Part shown: in pieces, positions 10,068-19,816 of the stretch | How the letters are laid out: each line of letters starts with the position of its first letter | Numbering within the stretch: position 1 is the first letter of the stretch | From: Neopararhizobium haloflavum | Lineage (GTDB): Bacteria > Pseudomonadota > Alphaproteobacteria > Rhizobiales > Rhizobiaceae | Direction of reading: 5' to 3' | Length of the DNA: 64,000 bases | Assembly: GCF_002750855.1 (NCBI RefSeq) | Contig: NZ_NWUC01000004.1 | Span: 301,948-365,947, forward strand | Notes under the pieces: generated by a model | The model's input: the letters and a program-made list of their open reading frames with translations, nothing else | What the model was told of the DNA's origin: nothing | The model's database searches: none | Position numbers and translations under genes: made by a program

Positions 10068-10985
10068 TCACACGTAGAAGATGCCGCCGGCGTATTCCGC
10101 CTCGACGTTCACCTTGTTTTCTAGGCTCTCGGAGAAACTCGCGAGCAGGACTTCCCGCGCGGCGCCGTCCTCCATCGCATCCAGCCAATAGTCGAGACCG
10201 GCATCGTCGGCCTGTCGCTCAAGCACGTTCTGGTAGAGCAATTCGATGAAATCAGAATTGGCCACGGCCGACCCGTAGACCGCCTGGAATTCATCCGACG
10301 CCAGAAAGGCGCGAGACATCGTCACGAGATCGATGTTGCCTTCGTCGAGCTGACGGATCCAATATCCAAGACCGGCATCGTCCGGCGCGCGATCGAAGGC
10401 CGCGCCATAGATCCGGTAGCCCTGCCCCGCTGCCCCGTCGATGTCGAAAGCGAGAAATCCATCGGTGAGCTCGACACGGGCCGTGACATCGATATCGATC
10501 GTCAGTGCGATGCCCGGCCCGCTCACCGTGACGTCGCCGGTCGCGGCGTTGAACACAGTCTCGACTTCGGCGAAGGACAGGTCGACGGTCTTGAAGCCGA
10601 CATCGCCGACCACATAGTCCACGCCGTCGACCACCGGATCGACGACACCGTCATCGCCATCGTCGGTGCCGTCCGTCCCATCAAAAAGATAAGCGAATTC
10701 TGCTGTTTGGGATAGAGGCGTGTCGTCCGGATAGCCCGCAAGGATCTCGATCGTCGCGTTCAGATCGAAGGCGACGGACCCGGCCGAGAAGAAATCGATC
10801 AGGACCTGTTCGGCAAGATCGATCTGGGCATCCAACTCGTCGGTCAATTGACCCTGGTTGTCGATCAGTGTCCGAATTTGGTCAAAGAACGTTGATATCT
10901 GATCCGGGCTGAAAGAAATGACACCGCTCGCGGCAAACTGCAGAAAGCCTCTCAGATCACCGACGGTCAATTCTGTCTGGTCCAT
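10068..10985 (-). CDS. DUF4214-domain exoprotein, likely type I secretion substrate
   Basis: A 305-residue acidic protein. The ATG at 10985 has AAGGGGG six bases upstream and gives the start MDQTELTVGDLRGFLQF; longer frames lack such a site. The N-terminal half is helical, a Gly/Asp-rich stretch follows (GTDGTDDGDDGVVDPVVDGVD), and residues about 180-295 hold DUF4214 repeats (IYGAAFDRAPDDAGLGYWIRQLDEG and LYQNVLERQADDAGLDYWLDAMEDG). No Sec signal peptide and almost no cysteine or lysine, as usual for type I secreted proteins. The exporter next door is the likely route. Surface-layer or adhesive function is a guess from the family. Confidence 0.8.
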   Translation of the reverse strand: MDQTELTVGDLRGFLQFAASGVISFSPDQISTFFDQIRTLIDNQGQLTDELDAQIDLAEQVLIDFFSAGSVAFDLNATIEILAGYPDDTPLSQTAEFAYLFDGTDGTDDGDDGVVDPVVDGVDYVVGDVGFKTVDLSFAEVETVFNAATGDVTVSGPGIALTIDIDVTARVELTDGFLAFDIDGAAGQGYRIYGAAFDRAPDDAGLGYWIRQLDEGNIDLVTMSRAFLASDEFQAVYGSAVANSDFIELLYQNVLERQADDAGLDYWLDAMEDGAAREVLLASFSESLENKVNVEAEYAGGIFYV

Positions 10986-11191
10986 GTTGTCCCCCTTGAA
11001 ACAATACCGTTCACATTGAACATTTGTGCTTCCGATAAGCAGCAGAGCGGATGTTTCGTCCATCACCCGGACAGGTGAGGCCGTCGCATTTCCGCACCGA
11101 TCAGGAGGGTTTGCGATTTGGCGATACGGAAGCTATGTGAGGCCGGCGCCGATGCCTTCGCCTCGGCCGAATGCCGCAGGAACGCCACGTA

Positions 11192-12763
11192 ATGACTGAC
11201 CGCGACGATCAGGACCATTCCGGTCAAAGCAAGGGCATGGACATCGACGCCATGCTCGCGGAGATCCGCGCCGAGGCGGCCGAACTGGAGCGGCGCAACG
11301 CCCGCCCGCAGGACGGATCCGGCGCGGCGGTGGATCATCGCGCTTTCCAGCAAGGAATCCATATTCCGGGCGTCGCCGACACTGATGGCGCCAAGCTTCT
11401 GCCTATTGGCGACCGCGCCTATGGCCTGATGGATTTTCAGCGGCTGTCCGACACGCAATTCATCCAGGCCGCCTATCACCTGATTCTGCGTCGCGAGCCC
11501 GACCAGACCGGTCATCAAACACTGACGGATGCGCTTCGCGCAGGCACTGCGACGCGCGCCCAGGTCCTCTCCGGTCTGATGCGTTCCCAGGAGGCCGAAA
11601 AGCGTCCCGTCGAGATCGCCGGGGTCAAGAAGCGCCGGCTGCTCGATATTGCCGGTCGTGTGCCGGTGATCGGCCGCCTTCTCGCGCCCCTTGTTTCGCT
11701 CGTCACGCTGCGCTCAGACATGCTGGCGCTGCGTCAGCGCCTTTCGGCGATGGATGAGCGGCACGGGCATCTCGTCGACCAGGCGAACGAGACGATCTCG
11801 GCCATTCGCCGGACGCTGCGCGATTTTGACATGCACGTTGACCGGTCTCTGGCAGGTGTCGATCGCGCCATGCGCGAACACGAAGTTGCGCTCGGCAAGA
11901 CGGAAGAGAAGAGCGAGAAGGCACTTTCGCTGATCGCGGATGCGACAGCGACCTCCAGCAATGCGGCTTCGGCGGCCCGCGCGGCGCAGACCATGCTTGT
12001 CGATCGCAGCCAGCATCTTTCACGCCTCATCGAGGAAGCGCGGCGCGCGCTCCCTGAGACGTCGACGCCGGCACGCCAAACCGTGGAGGTTTTGGACGAG
12101 CACAAGCTGGACGAACTCTATCTGGCTTTCGAAAACCGGTTCCGCGGCTCCAGGGAAGAGATAACGGCCCGTGTTCGGCGCTACATTCCGGCGATGAAGA
12201 CCTTGCCACCGGCCATGGACGGGCTGCCGGTGCTCGACATCGGGTGCGGACGCGGCGAATGGCTGAGTGAGTTGCGCGATGCAGGCGTAGCCGTCCAGGG
12301 CGCCGATCTCAATGTCGCCATGGTCGAGGAAGCGCGGGCCAAGGGCCATACGGTCCACCTCGGTGATGCCATCGCGCTGCTCAAGGAGACGCCTGACGCG
12401 AGCCTGGCTGGTGTGACCGGCTTTCATATCATCGAGCACATCAGCTACGACCAACTCATCACGCTCTTCGATGAGGCACGGCGGGCGCTTGCGCCGGGCG
12501 GCGCGATTCTTTTCGAGACACCGAACCCGGAGTGCCTGACGGTCGGCGCCTACACCTTCTATTTCGATCCGACCCACCGCAATCCCCTGCCCCCGGCCCT
12601 GACGCAGTTTCTCGCCGAGGCGCGTGGCTTCGAGCGAGCGCGCATCATTCGTTATGACGACGATCTCGATCTTGAGCGCGAGCCGCGCGGCTTCGATCCG
12701 AAAGAAATCAACGACTGGTTCCAGGTCCCGCTCGACTATGCCGTCCTGGCGTTCAAATCATGA
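11192..12763 (+). CDS. DUF4214 / coiled-coil / SAM-dependent methyltransferase fusion
   Basis: A 523-residue protein in three parts. Residues about 80-133 carry a DUF4214-like unit (FIQAAYHLILRREPDQTGHQTLTDALRAG). About 165-290 is a long charged coiled coil. About 320-523 is a class I methyltransferase with motif I LDIGCGRGEW near 348-357, the acidic SAM-ribose end GADL and the later motif ETPNPE. The order resembles chain-length-control methyltransferases of O-antigen loci, which cap the chain and measure it with a coiled coil; that role is inferred. ATG 11192 follows AGGAAC; an earlier ATG (11171) adds seven residues. The downstream glycosyltransferase genes are in the same operon. Confidence 0.82.
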   Translation: MTDRDDQDHSGQSKGMDIDAMLAEIRAEAAELERRNARPQDGSGAAVDHRAFQQGIHIPGVADTDGAKLLPIGDRAYGLMDFQRLSDTQFIQAAYHLILRREPDQTGHQTLTDALRAGTATRAQVLSGLMRSQEAEKRPVEIAGVKKRRLLDIAGRVPVIGRLLAPLVSLVTLRSDMLALRQRLSAMDERHGHLVDQANETISAIRRTLRDFDMHVDRSLAGVDRAMREHEVALGKTEEKSEKALSLIADATATSSNAASAARAAQTMLVDRSQHLSRLIEEARRALPETSTPARQTVEVLDEHKLDELYLAFENRFRGSREEITARVRRYIPAMKTLPPAMDGLPVLDIGCGRGEWLSELRDAGVAVQGADLNVAMVEEARAKGHTVHLGDAIALLKETPDASLAGVTGFHIIEHISYDQLITLFDEARRALAPGGAILFETPNPECLTVGAYTFYFDPTHRNPLPPALTQFLAEARGFERARIIRYDDDLDLEREPRGFDPKEINDWFQVPLDYAVLAFKS

Positions 12764-12794
12764 ATGATGGCGGTCTTCATGCGACGGAGGACGC

Positions 12795-13862
12795 ATGCGC
12801 GTAGGGGTGGCCACCGTCTTCACGCCGGATGTCGCGGGCGGCGCGGAGCTTCATGCAGACGGGCTTGTCGACGCCCTGAAGCGCGCCGGGCATCAGGTCC
12901 ACCGCATCACCGGACCGTTTCATTTCTCGCCGGTCGAGGCGACGCGCTATGCGATGGATGCCTGGGCGAGCCAGGACCACACGCGCTATGGCGGTGGCCA
13001 GATCGACCGCATGATCTGCCTGAAATTCCCAACCTATCTGATGTCGCATCCCGACAAGGTGGTCTGGTTGCTGCATCAGCATCGCCCGGCCTATGAGCTT
13101 TTTGGCACAGAGTACGGGTTTCCTGCCGGCGATGCACAGGCGGAGGCGTTGCGCACGGCCATCATCGCCGACGACACACGCGCGCTCGGTTCGGCGCAGG
13201 CGGTCTTCGCCAATGCCGGACGCGTGGCGGAACGCCTCATGGCCAACAATGGCGTCGCATCCACCCCGCTCTACCACCCGCCAGCCGATGCCGAAGCGTT
13301 CCATGTGTCCGATGCCGAGCCCTATATCTTCGTTCCCAGCCGCATCGAGGCCCTGAAGCGCCAGGATCTTCTCATCAGGGCGCTGGCGGAAACGAAATCG
13401 CCAGCGGTTGCCCTCATCTCCGGCAACGGCGGACGGCGCGAGACGTGCGAGGCGCTGGCGCACGAACTCGGCATCGCGGAGCGCGTCCGCTTTCTCGGCA
13501 ACGTGACCCGTCAGGAACTCATAACCCTCTACGCGAAAAGCCTCGGCGTCTTCTTCGGTCCGCTCGACGAGGACTATGGCTACGTCACGCTGGAGGCGAT
13601 GCTTTCGAGCAAGCCGGTCATCACCTGCCGCGATTCCGGTGGCCCGCTGGAATTCGTCATCGACGGCCAGACCGGATTTGTCACTGATCCGCAGCCGGCG
13701 GCGGTCGCCGCGGCCATCGACCGGCTCTACGCCGATCGCCGGAGAGCCGCCCAGCTCGGTCGCAACGGGCGCGATCGCTACGCATCGATGGGAATCAGCT
13801 GGGACAACGTCGTGGAAAAATTATTGGCGGCGGGACGCATCCCTGAAGGCATGGGAGACTAG
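12795..13862 (+). CDS. GT4-family glycosyltransferase
   Basis: A 355-residue GT-B enzyme. The N-terminus is short (VGVATVFTPDVAGGAELHADGL, with the Gly-Gly donor loop), and the C-terminal domain has VPSRIEALKRQDLLIRAL and DEDYGYVTLEAMLSSKPVI near residue 258, the GT4 nucleotide-sugar site with paired acidic residues. It starts 31 bases after the methyltransferase gene, and the next gene starts two bases after its stop, so it is part of one operon. It probably adds mannose or rhamnose units to the glycan; the linkage cannot be read from sequence. Confidence 0.85.
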   Translation: MRVGVATVFTPDVAGGAELHADGLVDALKRAGHQVHRITGPFHFSPVEATRYAMDAWASQDHTRYGGGQIDRMICLKFPTYLMSHPDKVVWLLHQHRPAYELFGTEYGFPAGDAQAEALRTAIIADDTRALGSAQAVFANAGRVAERLMANNGVASTPLYHPPADAEAFHVSDAEPYIFVPSRIEALKRQDLLIRALAETKSPAVALISGNGGRRETCEALAHELGIAERVRFLGNVTRQELITLYAKSLGVFFGPLDEDYGYVTLEAMLSSKPVITCRDSGGPLEFVIDGQTGFVTDPQPAAVAAAIDRLYADRRRAAQLGRNGRDRYASMGISWDNVVEKLLAAGRIPEGMGD

Positions 13863-13864
13863 TC

Positions 13865-16267
13865 GTGCGCATCGCCCTCGTCTCACCGCATCCCATTCCG
13901 TTTGGCCTTGGCGGGGCCGAAAACCTGATCTGGGGACTGCAGGACCATATCAACGAAGCCACACCGCACGACTGCGAAATCGTCGGAATGGTTTCTCCGG
14001 AGCGCAATCTGGACGATGTTGTCGCGTCCTACGAGGCGTTCACCAAACTCGATGTTTCGCGGTACGACTGCGTCATCACGGGCAAGTATCCGGCCTGGAT
14101 GATCGATCATCCCAATCACATCGTCTACATGCTGCATCGCCTGCGCGGTCTTTACGATACCTATCCCTTCGCTGCGCCTCAGAGCGGCGATTTCGATGGT
14201 GGCGAACCGGCCGTGAGAGACTTCGTGGCGACCCTGCGCGCCATCCGCGCGGCGGGTCCACCCGCAAAGGCCGACATCGCCGCAACCTTCGATCGCTATC
14301 GATCATTGCGCCGCTCCGGCGTTAGCGAAGCAGCTTTCGCCTATCCCGGCCCCCTTGCGCGGGAGATCGTACATTTTCTCGATGATTACGGGCTCGACCC
14401 GCGCCGTATCCGCCGCTATGCCGCCATCGCCAATACGGTTCGAAAGCGCGCCAGCTATTTTCCGAAGGACGTTCCCGTAGACGTCCTCTATCCGCCCGCC
14501 AACGGCAAGGATTTCAAATGCGGTGGGCAGGACTATTTCTTCACCGGCAGCCGGCTAGACGGGCCGAAGCGGGTCGGCCTCATTATCGAGGCGATGAAGC
14601 ATGTCAGCGCGGACGTCCCGCTTCTGATCGCCGGGACGGGACCTGCCGAAACGGAATTGCGTGCGCTCGCGGGCGATGATCCACGCATCCGCTTCCTCGG
14701 CTTCGTGCCCGACAGCAAGATGCCTGGTCTATATGCCGACGCCCTTGCCATACCGTTCGTGCCGTATGACGAAGATTACGGGCTGATCACCATCGAAGCG
14801 ATGAAAAGCGGCAAGCCGGTCGTCACGACGCGCGATTCGGGTGGCCCTCGGGAGTTCGTCGAGGACGGGCGCACGGGATTTGCCACCGCGGCGGACCCCA
14901 AGGCACTCGGCGAGAGACTGCAGTGGCTGGCCGACGAGCCGGCCGCCGCAAGACGCATGGGAGAACAGGCACGCGACCGGGTGGCCGGCATTTCCTGGGA
15001 TGTGGTCTGCCGAGGCCTCCTCGGCGAGCGAAGGAGCGTGCGCGCCAGACAGCGCAAAGCCGGCAAGATCACCGTCGCCGCAACCTTCCCCGTCTATCCG
15101 CCTCGCGGCGGCGGTCAACTCCGCGTCTTCCATCTTTATCGTCACATAGCGCAAGGCCACGATGTCGACCTTGTCACGCTCGCACCCGCCGGCAGCACCT
15201 ATCAGGAAATCGCCATCGCACCGGGCATGACCGAGATCCGCGTTCCACGTTCGGCACGGCATGCCGCGCACGAGCGCGATCTCACGCTGGCCATGGACCG
15301 CATTCCGGTGGGTGACGTCTGTGCTTCGCTGCTGACGGCGCTTACGCCCGATTATCGCGCCGCGCTCGCCTATTCGGCGCATTCCAGCGACGCTGTCATC
15401 GTATGCCACCCCTATCTGGTCGAGGAGATCGGCAAGGCCGCTCCGAACAAGCCCCTTTGGTACGAAGCTCAGGACGTCGAGCAGGATCTCAAGGCGGCGG
15501 CCTATGCGGGGGCGCCCGCAGGAGCGAAGCTTCTGGAGGAAGTCGTGCGGGTGGAAGCTCTGGCCTGGCGCGAGGCCGACCTCGTCTTTGCCTGCGCACA
15601 GCGAGATCTTGACCGACTCGGCGCGCTCTACGGTCCGACACGGGCCGAATTGCTGGAGGTCGCCAACGGGGTCGATCTCGACGACGTCGTGCACACCCCG
15701 CCGCAAGACCGTCGCCCCCTTGCCCTTGGCAAGGCGCGCAGCGCGCTCTTCATCGGAAGTTGGCATCCACCGAACATCGATGCGATCGAGCGCATCATCC
15801 GCGTGGCTCCCGAATTTTCCGATGTCCTGTTTCTCGTCGCCGGGACGGCATGTGGCCCGTTCACAGGACGCGAGTTGCCAGCAAACGTGGAACTGATGGG
15901 CATGGTCGATCACGCCACGCGCGATGCGCTGTTCGCCCGGGCGGATCTAGCGCTGAATCCGATGACGCAGGGATCAGGCACCAACCTGAAGATGCTCGAT
16001 TATTTCGCGGCGGGCATCCCGGTGATCTCCACGGCCTTCGGCACACGCGGACTGGCGCTTGATCCGGGCCGCCATCTCATCGTGACCCCCGACGACGATT
16101 TCTCGGCGGGAATCAGCCGCGCGCTCGACATGCCGCAGTCAGATCTTGCGGCAATGGTCGTCGCGGCGCGTACACTCGTGGAAGATCGCTACTCCTGGGA
16201 ATCGATCGCCGACGCGTTCATGAAGGCGTGCGACGCCCGCTTCAAGGCCTTTAAGACGCAGGCGTAA
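13865..16267 (+). CDS. Bifunctional protein with two tandem GT4-type glycosyltransferase domains
   Basis: An 800-residue protein with two complete GT-B modules. The first (about 1-375) resembles the preceding gene product and has DEDYGLITIEAMKSGKPVV near residue 300. The second (about 395-800) starts again with VAATFPVYPPRGGGQLRVFHLY and ends with the site GSGTNLKMLDYFAAGIPVIST near 702. The GTG start at 13865 has GGGAG just upstream. Such double enzymes often build a repeating disaccharide or two linkages in turn. The similarity of the first half to the neighbour suggests duplication followed by fusion. The last 17 bases overlap the convergent rmd gene. Confidence 0.85.
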   Translation: MRIALVSPHPIPFGLGGAENLIWGLQDHINEATPHDCEIVGMVSPERNLDDVVASYEAFTKLDVSRYDCVITGKYPAWMIDHPNHIVYMLHRLRGLYDTYPFAAPQSGDFDGGEPAVRDFVATLRAIRAAGPPAKADIAATFDRYRSLRRSGVSEAAFAYPGPLAREIVHFLDDYGLDPRRIRRYAAIANTVRKRASYFPKDVPVDVLYPPANGKDFKCGGQDYFFTGSRLDGPKRVGLIIEAMKHVSADVPLLIAGTGPAETELRALAGDDPRIRFLGFVPDSKMPGLYADALAIPFVPYDEDYGLITIEAMKSGKPVVTTRDSGGPREFVEDGRTGFATAADPKALGERLQWLADEPAAARRMGEQARDRVAGISWDVVCRGLLGERRSVRARQRKAGKITVAATFPVYPPRGGGQLRVFHLYRHIAQGHDVDLVTLAPAGSTYQEIAIAPGMTEIRVPRSARHAAHERDLTLAMDRIPVGDVCASLLTALTPDYRAALAYSAHSSDAVIVCHPYLVEEIGKAAPNKPLWYEAQDVEQDLKAAAYAGAPAGAKLLEEVVRVEALAWREADLVFACAQRDLDRLGALYGPTRAELLEVANGVDLDDVVHTPPQDRRPLALGKARSALFIGSWHPPNIDAIERIIRVAPEFSDVLFLVAGTACGPFTGRELPANVELMGMVDHATRDALFARADLALNPMTQGSGTNLKMLDYFAAGIPVISTAFGTRGLALDPGRHLIVTPDDDFSAGISRALDMPQSDLAAMVVAARTLVEDRYSWESIADAFMKACDARFKAFKTQA

Positions 16268-17201
16268 CCAGCATCGCGTCAAGCACGGCGTCGATTGTCT
16301 CGTTGAAGCCGTAGTGCGGCGTCCATCCGAGAAGAGCCTGTGCGCGATCGGCCCGGCCCAGTGCGCGCGGCACTTCCGAGGGCCGCACACGCGCGGGGTC
16401 GGTGCGAACCGTGATCGGCATGTCGGCGCGTTCGATCAGCCTGTCGAGAATGGAGCGGACGGGGCGCCCTGTGCCCGATGCGAGGTTGATCGCCTGATCG
16501 TCGAAGACGCGCTCGGGGTCGCAGGCCAGAACATAGGCCGCCACCACATCGCGCACGTCGAGGAAGTCGCGCACGGCGTCCAGATTGCCGACGTCGACGA
16601 AGGGTTCGCGCTGCCGCTTGATGATCGCCGCGATCTGGCTTGCGAATGCCGGGACGACGTAGGCATCCGACTGGCCCGGCCCGGTGTGGTTGAACGGGCG
16701 AAACCGCACCACATCCAGCCCGTCGCGGCGCATCTGGCCAAGCGCCAGATCGGCCGCGGCCTTGGTGGCGGCATAGGCTGTCATCGGTTCCAGCGGCGCT
16801 GCCTCGTCGACGATGCCGCCGAAGCGGTTGAAGCTTTCGCCATATGCCTCTGAACTACCGGCAAATATCAGTCTCGCCTTGGGAAGCTCCGCGATCAATG
16901 TCCGCGCAATGTTGAGCGTCCCGTCGACATTGACGCGCCATGCGTGACCGGGATCGCGCCTGGCGTCGGCAGGCGCTGCGACCGCCGCGAGATGGATGAC
17001 GACATCAGGCCGCAGTTCAAGCATTGCGGCCCGCACATCGCCGGCATGGGTGATGTCGAGCGTGCGGCCTTTTTCGCCGGAAGCGCTGAGCGGCAGAAGT
17101 TCCACCTCACCCGCATGCACCTTGCCGGCAAAGGCCGACTGGAGCCATTGTCCGACGAAGCCGCCGGCTCCGGTGATTGCGATGCGCCGTGCCCCTTCCA
17201 T
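16251..17201 (-). CDS. rmd: GDP-6-deoxy-D-lyxo-4-hexulose reductase (GDP-D-rhamnose synthesis)
   Basis: An extended short-chain dehydrogenase of 316 residues that reduces the 4-keto sugar made by Gmd to GDP-D-rhamnose using NAD(P)H. The nucleotide-binding GAGGFVG is at residues 11-17, the serines AGSSEAYG near 114-121 and the catalytic YAATK at 143-147. The RFRPFNHTGPGQSDAYVVPAF region is the sugar-binding signature of Rmd proteins. It follows gmd by three bases on the same strand. GDP-4-dehydro-6-deoxy-mannose could also be converted to another 6-deoxyhexose by a related reductase, so the exact product is likely rather than certain. Confidence 0.85.
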   Translation of the reverse strand: MEGARRIAITGAGGFVGQWLQSAFAGKVHAGEVELLPLSASGEKGRTLDITHAGDVRAAMLELRPDVVIHLAAVAAPADARRDPGHAWRVNVDGTLNIARTLIAELPKARLIFAGSSEAYGESFNRFGGIVDEAAPLEPMTAYAATKAAADLALGQMRRDGLDVVRFRPFNHTGPGQSDAYVVPAFASQIAAIIKRQREPFVDVGNLDAVRDFLDVRDVVAAYVLACDPERVFDDQAINLASGTGRPVRSILDRLIERADMPITVRTDPARVRPSEVPRALGRADRAQALLGWTPHYGFNETIDAVLDAMLVTPAS

Positions 17202-17204
17202 CGG

Positions 17205-18263
<1,059 letters not shown>

Positions 18264-18361
18264 TTAGCAATGTGTTTCCGGCGCATCACCTGTCTGGATC
18301 TTCGAGAGGCGGCTTGTCAAAGTTTGTGGAAGGCGCGGAGCGGCCTTGGTAGGCAGCGCCG

Positions 18362-19810
18362 ATGATCCAGAGCCTTACCGGACTGCTCACTTCAATGGCG
18401 GCACGCCCCAATCGGACGCTATGGCTGATGGCCGTGGTGCTCAGCGTGCTGCAGGGCTATCTGTTCACGGTCGGCTATCGTCTGACCGCCGACGACGTGA
18501 TGAGCCTTAAGCACGGCATGGACGGCTGGCCCGAGGTATGGGCGAGCATGCAGCGAGCGGCCACGGACCAGGGCCGGATCGGCGGCTATGTCCTGATGCC
18601 GCTCGTCATCTACGGCGCCTATTTCGCCGATTCCTTTGCTTTTCGCGTCCTCTACGTGGCGCTGTTCTTCGGTGTCTTCCTACTGATCGCGTTCTGGCTT
18701 CAAATCTTGGCCAGGCGAGCGGTGGCGGCCCTGTTCTTCCTGCTTTTGGTTGCTTTCAGCGTCCTGGACTATCAGCATCTGTCTCCCACGTCCTATCCGC
18801 TGCAGAACACGGTTCCATTTCTCGCCGTGGCCGGAATTCGGCTGGCGCTCGTCCACATGCGGAGCCGGTCGCCCCAACCTGGCATCAGCATGGGTGAAGC
18901 CGTTCTCTGCATGCTTTTCGCGCTCGCGATGCTGCCGACGGAGTACGCATTCCTACTCGGCACGGCCATGCTGGGGTGCGAATATGCCGGGGCGCTCGTT
19001 CGCGGGCGGGCAGCGCTTTCTCTCACGCTGAGGAATCGCCGATTCTGGCTCGACGTTGGCTCCGTTCTGGCCTCGCTGGCGATCTATCTCGGGTGGCGGC
19101 TCGCGCACCCTTCCTCCTATGTCGGCAACATGCTGGCCGATGCGACGGCGTTGCCCAAGGCGGGGGTCACCATGGCCGGGCACATGTTCGGCCTGCACCT
19201 CCTGCCCTATACGGCGTTCGCGCTCGACTGGCCGACGGTCGACGATGAGCGGCTGCTGTTGAGCGTCGCGGTTGCGGCTCTGACCGGCATTGCCGTCTAT
19301 ACGGGTCGGTCCGTCCTGGCCTCGCTGCCGCGTCCGGGATGGCTCGCCGCCCTTTCGCTCGCTGCTGCCGCCTATGTCGTCCTGCCGCCGTCGCTGACGA
19401 TCATGCAGCAGGAATGGTGCTCGCAGAGCCAGTACTGTGTGTTCCTCGACAGCCGGACGGCTTTCATCGGCATCGTCGCCATGTTCGTCGGGTTGATGGC
19501 CCTGGTGCTTCGCCTGCCGTCGAATGCACGCGCGACGTCGCGCCTTGCCGGCGTCATCGCCGTGCTTGTTGGCCTCGGCGCGGGCATGGTCCATCACCAC
19601 AATCTGCGGCTGGCCGAAGACATGGCCACGAAGTCAGCGGTTTGGCAGCGGGCGCGGCACCTCGCCTGCGACCCGGCGCAGCTCCTGCCCGTTGAGGCAG
19701 CCGCACGGTTTGTCGATCGCGATCAGGTCGTTTCGATGCACGGCTTCGTCGACCGCGACGACTTCTGGAACGACTATCTGGCGCATCTGCGCCGCACCAG
19801 TTGCCGGTGA
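18362..19810 (+). CDS. Polytopic membrane protein, possible GT-C type glycosyltransferase
   Basis: A 482-residue protein with about ten membrane segments. An Asp-Asp pair (YRLTADDVMSL) follows the first segment, in the place where GT-C glycosyltransferases keep catalytic acidic residues, and QGRIGGYVLMPLV follows in the first outer loop, as in GtrII-type glucosyltransferases. The C-terminal 60 residues are soluble with two Cys pairs possible. It sits between gmd and a secreted protease gene. I infer a lipid-linked sugar transferase acting at the outer face of the inner membrane, but no family motif proves it. Confidence 0.6.
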   Translation: MIQSLTGLLTSMAARPNRTLWLMAVVLSVLQGYLFTVGYRLTADDVMSLKHGMDGWPEVWASMQRAATDQGRIGGYVLMPLVIYGAYFADSFAFRVLYVALFFGVFLLIAFWLQILARRAVAALFFLLLVAFSVLDYQHLSPTSYPLQNTVPFLAVAGIRLALVHMRSRSPQPGISMGEAVLCMLFALAMLPTEYAFLLGTAMLGCEYAGALVRGRAALSLTLRNRRFWLDVGSVLASLAIYLGWRLAHPSSYVGNMLADATALPKAGVTMAGHMFGLHLLPYTAFALDWPTVDDERLLLSVAVAALTGIAVYTGRSVLASLPRPGWLAALSLAAAAYVVLPPSLTIMQQEWCSQSQYCVFLDSRTAFIGIVAMFVGLMALVLRLPSNARATSRLAGVIAVLVGLGAGMVHHHNLRLAEDMATKSAVWQRARHLACDPAQLLPVEAAARFVDRDQVVSMHGFVDRDDFWNDYLAHLRRTSCR

Positions 19811-19816
19811 TGAGGG

